Shown in pieces: positions 20,003 to 25,993 of a DNA stretch of 25,993 bases. How positions within the stretch are numbered: position 1 is the first letter of the stretch; each line of letters begins with the position of its first letter. Under the pieces are notes generated by a model. It was not told the origin of the DNA, did not search any database, and saw only the letters and a list, made by a program, of their open reading frames with translations. The translations under genes and the position numbers were made by a program. The DNA is from Elysia marginata. Its lineage: Eukaryota > Mollusca > Gastropoda > Plakobranchidae. The DNA is taken from assembly GCA_019649035.1 (NCBI GenBank), contig BMAT01002771.1, positions 155,306-181,298 on the forward strand. The letters are read 5' to 3'.

Positions 20003-20004
20003 TA

Positions 20005-21060
20005 TTTATATTTTGTCATTGATAAACATCTAGGAGTCATTGATTTAATACTTTTGAACCAACCACCCAACTCTCATTTAAAAAAATTACAAAACTGTTC
20101 TTCAAACATGATCAAATTCAGACAGATTCAATGTGTGATTTGTAAGTGGTTCCATGAAGTTGGAGAATTCAGTTGCATTAGTTTTTAAACTGATCACAGC
20201 AAGTGGAAAAAAAGAATGATTTGTTTCATTAAGCTTTTTTTTCAATAATAAAACAGCTGCTTATAATACCACACACTTCAATTTATATAACTACCACACA
20301 ACAGTTGGATGCTGCAACAATAAAAGTTTTCAAAAATTACTCATGTAAATTACTGACAAAATAAGTTTGCTTCAATAAAATTGTCAATAAAAGTTTGCAA
20401 TACACAAAAGCTGAAGTAAAAGGAGAAAAATTTTATATTTCATTCCTCCAGTCAAAAAAAAGAGAAATTAAACAGGTTTACCACAATTGCAAAACTGTTC
20501 AAGGAATTAGAGGTTTCTATTACAAGTTCTACAAAGTAAAAAGTTAATTTTTTAAACCTTTGGCAAGTATTGGCCAATAAAATAGGTTAGCATGTCCACA
20601 TTGGAAAGACCCATTCCAGTGCAGTGGAAAATAATTTACAGATATCTCTGTTACAGAAGTTAAAGACATTAAAAACAGCACCTAATATTCTTTCCCTTTA
20701 AAAAAAAAATATCACAATATATGAAATCTGCATGAAAGCATAACAAAACGATACCAGGTTTCATTATAGTGCAGTCTAAAGTGTTTGGGTCAACGTTTTT
20801 TTTTTTCAAATATCTCTATATAGTCAACACTAACTGTCCACACAAATCGTTTCTGAAATTTTTCCCTTTTTTTTTTTTTTTGCCATTGCGTGCCTATCAT
20901 TTGAAAAGCCATAATGAAACTTACTCACACTCAACTGTATTTTTTAGCTATTCTTCAATTTAATATATGTCACTACAAATGCATTTTTTCCTGTGGTATA
21001 TAAGGAAAAAATTGCCTGCTCTAAAGGAAAAAATTACACGCCCTGAAGGACAAAAATTAC
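20005..21060. other. AT-rich intergenic DNA, no gene recognised
   Basis: Poly-T and poly-A runs (for example 20866-20880) and chance frames only. Near 21000-21060 the phrase aaggaaaaaattgcctg and close variants recur about three times in direct order, an imperfect short repeat. Confidence 0.6.
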
Positions 21061-21069
21061 CTGTCTTAC

Positions 21070-21270
21070 AGAATTGATTGCGTCTACAAGTTCTTTGTCG
21101 TCATCAAAGCAATTACGGGCAAGATGGCTCTTGAGGGGTCAAAATATATGGAAATCAGAAGGTGCCAGATCAAGGCTGTGTGACGCATGTGGCAACGTCT
21201 CCCACTTGTACTTCTCTGGCCAGTCTATACTGTGTAAGGAGAAGGATTGTCATGTCGCAGAACATGACAC
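21070..21270 (-). pseudogene. mariner-type transposase relic (C-terminal part)
   Basis: On the - strand, pieces in different frames follow the order of a mariner transposase. VLRHDNPSPYTV (21269-21228) resembles the family's QHDNARPHTA block with the second catalytic Asp. DLAPSDFHIF (21171-21141) resembles the block with the third Asp. PLKSHLARNCFDDDKELVDA then continues to about 21073, like LK.HL.G..F.DDDEL..AV. Frameshifts and at least one stop separate the pieces. The N-terminal half and the terminal inverted repeats were not found. Confidence 0.72.
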
Positions 21271-21575
21271 CTCTTGTCAGAAGATCAAGTCTTTTTCAAC
21301 AAGTGGATTCTCTGGTCAATAAATTCTCAAAATAGGTGGTCGAATGAGGCTAAACATAAAAAAACAGAATACCTTTTGCATCCCCAAAACACTGTAATCA
21401 GATTTTTTTCATCGAGGGTTTTTTTCTAGGGTATGAGAGGGTGGGTGGCTTTGATGCTTGTGTCAAGTGTGAGGTTCATCTCGTCTGCTTGTTTGACCTG
21501 TCTTGAAACATTTACTTACCATTCACTTGGATTTAGCTTATGACACTTTAACGATAGACAGAGATAATTTATGAC
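21271..21575. other. Spacer between mariner relic and exon-like relic
   Basis: No supported feature; AT-rich. Confidence 0.5.
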
Positions 21576-21675
21576 CAGGGCCACTGTCTTCTGTTAGGAG
21601 ATAGCTGGTAAGACTGTTGAGGATGCTGTGAATGGTACAAATTTTGAACCCTTTTTGCATATATAAAATTTGAAG
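21576..21675 (-). pseudogene. Decayed copy of the 3' end of the adjacent gene's last exon
   Basis: Read on the - strand, one frame gives GSKFVPFTASSTVLPAIS, stop, then QKTVALVI. This parallels RSKVPGSSAVLPTISEQETV in the last exon (22218-22697). DNA similarity is also visible (for example ccactgtcttctgttaggagatag near 21581 beside gcactgtctcctgttcagagatag near 22253). Upstream of this the similarity fades and stops appear. It looks like a partial tandem duplication about 640 bases downstream, now decayed. A second terminal exon ending at this stop is less likely. Confidence 0.7.
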
Positions 21676-21769
21676 TACAGCTATTACATCCAACTTTGAC
21701 CGGTTGTGTTAGAGGATTGCCATTTTTGCATATCCTTAAAAAGTATTTCCGTACAATGAGGCACTTCAA

Positions 21770-22041
21770 AATTTATGTTCAACTTCAAGAAGTTCAATGA
21801 TGCAGAAGGTTGATGTACTTCCCAGATTCAAAAAATTCTTACTAATTTAATAGATATCAGGAAAAAATTATCAATTTACAGACACTCAGTATTTTCAGAT
21901 TTGTTTCACAAATCTCTCTATAAACTTTGACGCCTCTATGAGTCATGACAATATAGTTGGGTTTTAAAGTATTTATATTATAATATTTATTTGCCTTAAG
22001 AACAATTCATTGAAATGCAACATTCATTCACTATGAAAAGA
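21770..22041. other. AT-rich spacer, no feature seen
   Basis: No coding or repeat signal. It may lie beyond the polyadenylation site of the - strand gene. Confidence 0.5.
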
Positions 22042-22047
22042 TTTATT
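22042..22047 (-). terminator. Candidate polyadenylation signal of the - strand gene
   Basis: TTTATT on the + strand reads AATAAA on the - strand, about 170 bases after the stop codon of the - strand gene, a normal distance for a short 3' UTR. Confidence 0.45.
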
Positions 22048-22217
22048 TGAATATAACATTGAACAAACATTTCAGACGCACTATAATGAGGAATATCCCT
22101 TTGAAGCAAGACAAAAAATTGATTAAGAGGATGACATTCTATGCGCAATTTAAGAGAAATTATGAAAAACTTTGTTAAAAGTAGTTTACTGCCATGTAAA
22201 AAAAAATGAAAAAGAAT

Positions 22218-22697
22218 TTAGACTGGTAAATTTGATGGAGTTCTGATCAGGGGCACTGTCTCCTGTTCAGAGATAGTAGGCAATACTGCTGATGATCCTG
22301 GCACTTTTGATCTCTCCCTCTCAACCTCAGGTACCTTTGCAATCTGGAAACGGCTCACTTTTGGTATGGCTATCTTCGGAAAGAAAGCCCCAGATGATAT
22401 ACGCCGCGGTGACATCACGCCACTCCGCAGCTGAGCTGGGGGTATGTAGCGATGAATGGTGAAATAAGAGCTGTCCTCTTCGTCCATACTAGTTTCAGCT
22501 GTTTCAGCACCAGTGAGGTTGATAGAGGGAAGTGACTGATCAGATTTCCGACGTCTCAGTTGTCGCAGTTCCACGTCACTGGCTGCGGCCAATTTTCCAC
22601 CTTGTCTAACGATTTCCCTGCCCAAATTTACAGTCTTATATGGCTTATCAGCTAAATGACTGTCTGAGTTTGAATCAGGGGAGGCCCAGTAACTTGA
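22218..22697 (-). CDS. Last coding exon of the unidentified - strand gene
   Basis: 480 bases (159 codons plus TAA) after the acceptor ctcttggtttcag. The true exon extends 24 codons upstream of the first internal ATG-like start, as the acceptor and continuous frame show. GC content is clearly above the flanks, which supports coding. The tail ends RTPSNLPV. The segment around SSAVLPTISEQE is echoed in a decayed copy at 21576-21675. Confidence 0.85.
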   Translation of the reverse strand, partial: SSYWASPDSNSDSHLADKPYKTVNLGREIVRQGGKLAAASDVELRQLRRRKSDQSLPSINLTGAETAETSMDEEDSSYFTIHRYIPPAQLRSGVMSPRRISSGAFFPKIAIPKVSRFQIAKVPEVERERSKVPGSSAVLPTISEQETVPLIRTPSNLPV

Positions 22698-25573
22698 CTG
22701 AAACCAAGAGAAAATAATATTATACCATCAATTCATTGTGGATAACACCGCAATTCAACATATACTGCAAGGCATGATTATAGATTAACCAGTGCTCAAA
22801 ATTCAGCAAGACAATGACGTGGATAAATTGAATTTATGAAAAATACATCAGTATACTTGTCTAATCGATGACATATCAACTTGAAATAAAATTCAAATAG
22901 TTTGAGTTGTTTAAACTATTCTAGTGTAGGTAACTTGCTAACTGTATTGACTAAAATTGGTTTAACAGCAGTATTATACCTCATCCAATAAAATGGTTAA
23001 CTTCAAATTCTAGTAGGTGCATATGTACAATGGCACAGGTTCTATAAAATGTCTAAATACATAGAAAAAAACATTTAAAAAATTTTCAGAATTGTCAGGC
23101 TGTAGGGGAAGTTTTACAGGAGATATTTTGGTCCTAACTGCTTCCTCAAACCTTTTCATGTTTATTGGAAAATGCTTTCCCAAGACTTCATTAAAAAGTC
23201 CCATATTCTCTTACCCAGCGGTTGGATCTGTGAGGAAATCGGTGTAGTATCTCATTTACTTCCGGACTTTTCTCCACAGACTAAAAAAGAGAAAAAAGAT
23301 GCATGAAAGATAAGAGACAGGCAGTAGGACATTTGTTCAAGAATAATATATTGCTTTTTAGATAGATTGAGGATATTTTGTACAAACCAAACCCATGTGG
23401 ACTAAAAAAAAGACATTTTGTGATATTAAGACAAGGAAGATTGTATTTCCTAAACAAATGACTTCCTTAACCTTCAAATAGAAAAACTCGCAGAATATAA
23501 AAATGCTTATCTGTTTCCCCAAATAAATAAATTTATTAATCAAGAATCTATATTAAAACTGTACATTGAAAGAATTTTACATTTGGATTCCTCTTATACT
23601 AAAAAACTAACACAAATTATTCTTAAAAAGGTTAATAATCATAAGACAATATATGACAGGGGCATCTTTAAAATACTAAATGATATAAAGTCAGTCAATT
23701 TATATAACTTCCCACAGGTACCATTATTCTTCAGGCAAAAAAATGTTGATTTCCATTTGAAAAAGGAGAACCAAATAAGTCAAACAAATTGCTGCCTAAG
23801 AAAATAGATCAATATTTTCATAATATAGCATGGGTTTAGAGCAAAGTACAGTCAGACCAGCTTAACAGGGACATTGGCGGAGAAGGCATCTTTTTCCAGT
23901 TAACCAGGTTTTCCCAATTTCCTGGTTCTCATGAAAAGAGAAAACTATTGAGTTCAGGCACAGATATGACAGAACACACAGAGGAAGAGAGAGAGGGTGA
24001 GAAGAGGAGGAGAGAAGAACAGCAGGAGGTGAGATTTCACTCTCCCAACTTGAGACTTAGATGCATGTGTGTTTAATGGTTCAGCAACTTTTATTATTGC
24101 TGCTCCTGGAATCTTAAGTGCTTCCAGCACTTTTAGTGTATCAAGTATAGACAAATCGACTCTTTTTTCGCTGGCTATCTTTTACATCAGGAATTGATCA
24201 ATGAATGAAACTTCTCGATTTAAGAAACTCTTTTATGGTTATACACATTGGCTATCCTAGCTATGTAATTATGAGCCTACACTGTACAAAAATCTTATGA
24301 GACAAACAAAAGTCATATGCTTTTCTATTGAAATGACCATAATTTTTACAATATGTGTGGCGCCTATCTCATATCTGCTAGATTACCTGTTGAACAAATA
24401 TTAGCACTATCAATGTCCACCTGAATGAACTGGCCCGTGAAGTCCACAACAGGACAGGTAGGTTTTGCTTCCACCCAATATTAAATAAACACCATTCAAC
24501 GTTGCCTAAGCCCAGGTTAGCTGTTTATAGACCACCTGTGTGTCATTTCATTCATAACACGTAAGACTTAGTGATGCGCCTTTCATGTTTAAAAAGAGCA
24601 AAGAATCTGCCACCAACACTTCATTTTCATAATGATACCTGTAACTTTTTCCCATTTTAACAGGTTATATTTCCCGATTTAGTGATGACTTTTTAGACAA
24701 AAAATTCTGTTCCCTGAGTTTTTCCACATTTTGTTGGTCCGACTGTATAACGTATCCATTCTAAATTCTGGAGAAATTTAGGTTTCATTTCTCGTCCACA
24801 TTTGGCTTAATAGACAAGGGAATGATTTTTTATTTTGATATATCTCCAGCCACCATCAATGTTTTGACAAGAGCTATAAAGCAGGAGATCAATTAGGTTT
24901 AACACAGATTTCATTAAAAACCTTTTTATTAGTGGTGTTCATCATATTTGGTTCAAAAACACCTAATAACAAAGACTGAAAAAGGCTTAGCTTATTAAGT
25001 GCAAAGTTCCACTGACACAGTCGCAGAAAAATAAGTTACAGTGCTTTGAAAAAAGAAAAGTGTCTTTGAGAAATAATCTGAAATTGTTTGTTCAGAGGTT
25101 TGTTCATTTAAAATAATTCGAGTTTCTGTGATAAACAATTTTATTAACTTATTTTACTTGATGGCAATGACAAAGCATTTAAAAATCATGCAAACATCAT
25201 CTATCTATATATTTTTACTGTTACTGGCTCCTGTTTTATCAACAATTAGTATTGTATAACAAAACTTTATAAGTTGTATCATAATAGTTTAAAAAAAACG
25301 CTTGACACTTATTCAATTTTCTGTTTGATCTATGCTTGAGTTGTTTTTTGTTGTAATATGCTCCCCTTTGTAACATGTGGACCAGAAAAAGCACAAAAAA
25401 AGTGTTTTAAAGAAGAAAAAAATTATCTATCCCTGATAATTATCGGTCATTTTGCTTTGACATGAAATCTTTAGATATATGTTTTATAAAGGTCCTACCT
25501 CCATAATCTGATCCAGCTCCCCTTCTGCATCATCAATTTCTTCATCCAAAATTCCAAGATCACTTTTGAATGC
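22218..25573 (-). CDS. Unidentified - strand gene, C-terminal three exons (25573-25499, 23280-23215, 22697-22218)
   Basis: Three exons join in phase 0 to give the last 206 residues of a protein whose start lies beyond 25993. All junctions are GT/AG. The first exon is strongly acidic (LDEEIDDAEGELDQIME) and could form a short coiled coil. The second reads SVEKSPEVNEILHRFPHRSN plus RW. The third begins SSYWASPDSNSDSHLADKPY and is a polar, Ser/Pro/Arg-rich tail, probably disordered, with basic RRRKSDQS and SPRRISS patches that resemble basophilic kinase sites and a hydrophobic FTIHRYIPPAQL island. No enzyme domain or membrane segment is seen. I do not recognise the family. Another exon inside the 2.2-kb intron cannot be ruled out. 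Confidence 0.82.
22698..23214 (-). other. Intron of the unidentified - strand gene
   Basis: 517 bases, GT/AG, AT-rich. Nothing else seen. Confidence 0.7.
23215..23280 (-). CDS. Middle exon of the unidentified - strand gene
   Basis: 66 bases, 22 codons, between the acceptor tcttttttag and the donor gtaagag. It encodes SVEKSPEVNEILHRFPHRSN plus RW. Phase 0 at both ends, so it could be skipped without a frameshift. Confidence 0.75.
23849..24745. mobile_element. pogo/Tigger-like nonautonomous element, copy D (same family as 16904-17891)
   Basis: 897 bp between TA dinucleotides (23847-23848, 24746-24747). The left end is CAGTCAGACCAGCTTAACAG; the reverse complement of the right end is CAGTCGGACCAACAAAATGT, an imperfect terminal repeat close to that of element A. 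Inside, in opposite orientation, it repeats the layout of A: a homologous block (24579-24498 against 17089-17165, sharing GCGCATCACT, GTTATGAATGAA and CACACAGGT), then the helix-turn-helix remnant, then a CT-rich tract (GA-rich on the + strand, about 23980-24035). It sits within an intron. Confidence 0.82.
24070..24180 (-). pseudogene. psq/pogo-type helix-turn-helix remnant in element D
   Basis: On the - strand the frame gives EKRVDLSILDTLKVLEALKI, then PGAAIIKVAEPLN, clearly parallel to MVCKKRVDLSFDVKLQVLDA and NPGATIIK in element A. The position of A's start codon is ATA here, so the likely start is lost. The reading then enters the pyrimidine-rich tract. Confidence 0.68.
25499..25573 (-). 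CDS. Acidic exon of the unidentified - strand gene
   Basis: 75 bases, 25 codons, phase 0 at both ends. It follows the acceptor cttgttttcag and precedes the donor gtaggacc. It encodes AFKSDLGILDEEIDDAEGEL and DQIME. There are ten acidic residues (Asp/Glu) in 25, with hydrophobics spaced as in a helix. It is too short for ORF scanning, but the splice sites and codon periodicity support it. Confidence 0.72.
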
Positions 25574-25993
25574 CTGAAAACAAGATTTAAAGGTTATTTG
25601 ATCTTTGCATCTTTTTATTTTCAGCTTTGGGTTCATTCAATGTTAATCACAGCATAATCAATGACCTGCAGCAAGACTGGGCCTGAACTTTATTTGGCTA
25701 TACAAATTTTTAGATCTTGACCAAAAGACAAGCTCATCCTTTCATAATTAAGTTCATTGTTAAGCCTTTTAAAACTACTCCTCATGTGACGAAGAAAGCC
25801 TGTAATAATTCACACAACTATCACAAAATAAGTCTTTTTGCAGAATAAGTACATTTTAAGATTTGCACATTGTTGAAACAATAGAGCTTCTTAAAATCAC
25901 TTTAAGGCAAGGAAATGATTCTTTTGATATTTTTATTAGGGAGTGGTAACACTCTTTTACTAAATCATAAAAAATGTGGTTTTTTTGTCACAA
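25574..25993 (-). other. Upstream intron of the unidentified - strand gene
   Basis: AT-rich, ending in a good acceptor at 25574-25575 (- strand ag). No exon is recognised up to the window edge. Confidence 0.6.

Larger units (their letters stand above)
23281..25498 (-). other. Intron of the unidentified - strand gene, carrying a transposon
   Basis: About 2.2 kb, GT/AG, AT-rich. It contains the 23849-24745 inverted-repeat element. The small frames at 23358-23543 and 23583-23807 show no conserved content. A missed exon is possible. Confidence 0.6.

Noticed and set aside
1..25993. CRISPR arrays, operons, ribosome binding sites, rRNA
   Set aside because: The window is animal nuclear DNA. No regularly spaced repeats or rRNA-like sequence were seen.

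Overview
This is eukaryotic, clearly metazoan nuclear DNA. It is AT-rich, with long intergenic and intronic stretches, short exons bounded by GT/AG splice sites, microsatellites and many decayed transposons. The mix of a p85-type PI3-kinase gene, a non-LTR element with an RNase H domain, pogo/Tigger-like elements and a tRNA-type SINE suggests an invertebrate. A lophotrochozoan, possibly a gastropod mollusc, is my best guess, but only an inference.

Left part (1-6250, + strand): the last five coding exons of a class IA PI3-kinase regulatory subunit (p85/PIK3R family). They cover most of the inter-SH2 coiled coil, the C-terminal SH2 domain and an unusual tail holding a YMSM (YxxM) motif. A long AT-rich 3' UTR with several AATAAA signals follows.

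Middle left (6250-11500): a block with three CCAAT boxes and a 30-bp inverted repeat (6640-6865). It lies upstream of a short reading frame (7090-7317) resembling the TTF-type zinc-finger region of hAT/ZMYM-like proteins. About 4 kb of AT-rich DNA with no recognisable gene follows.

Middle (11526-15817, + strand): a complete but mutated non-LTR retrotransposon (endonuclease, reverse transcriptase, RNase H, Cys/His tail) ending in (GAA)n and flanked by an 11-bp target-site duplication. There is no room for a separate ORF1.

Right part (15818-25993): a cluster of small repeats. It contains four TA-flanked, CAGT-ended elements with inverted termini; two of these are sister copies that keep only a pogo-like helix-turn-helix. 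It also contains a tRNA-derived SINE, a mariner transposase relic and a 32-bp tandem duplication. Among these, on the - strand, lie the last three recognisable exons (25573 down to 22218) of a protein-coding gene I cannot name. A decayed second copy of the end of its last exon lies about 640 bp further downstream.

The two host genes converge on the repeat-rich centre. Nothing suggests that they work together.
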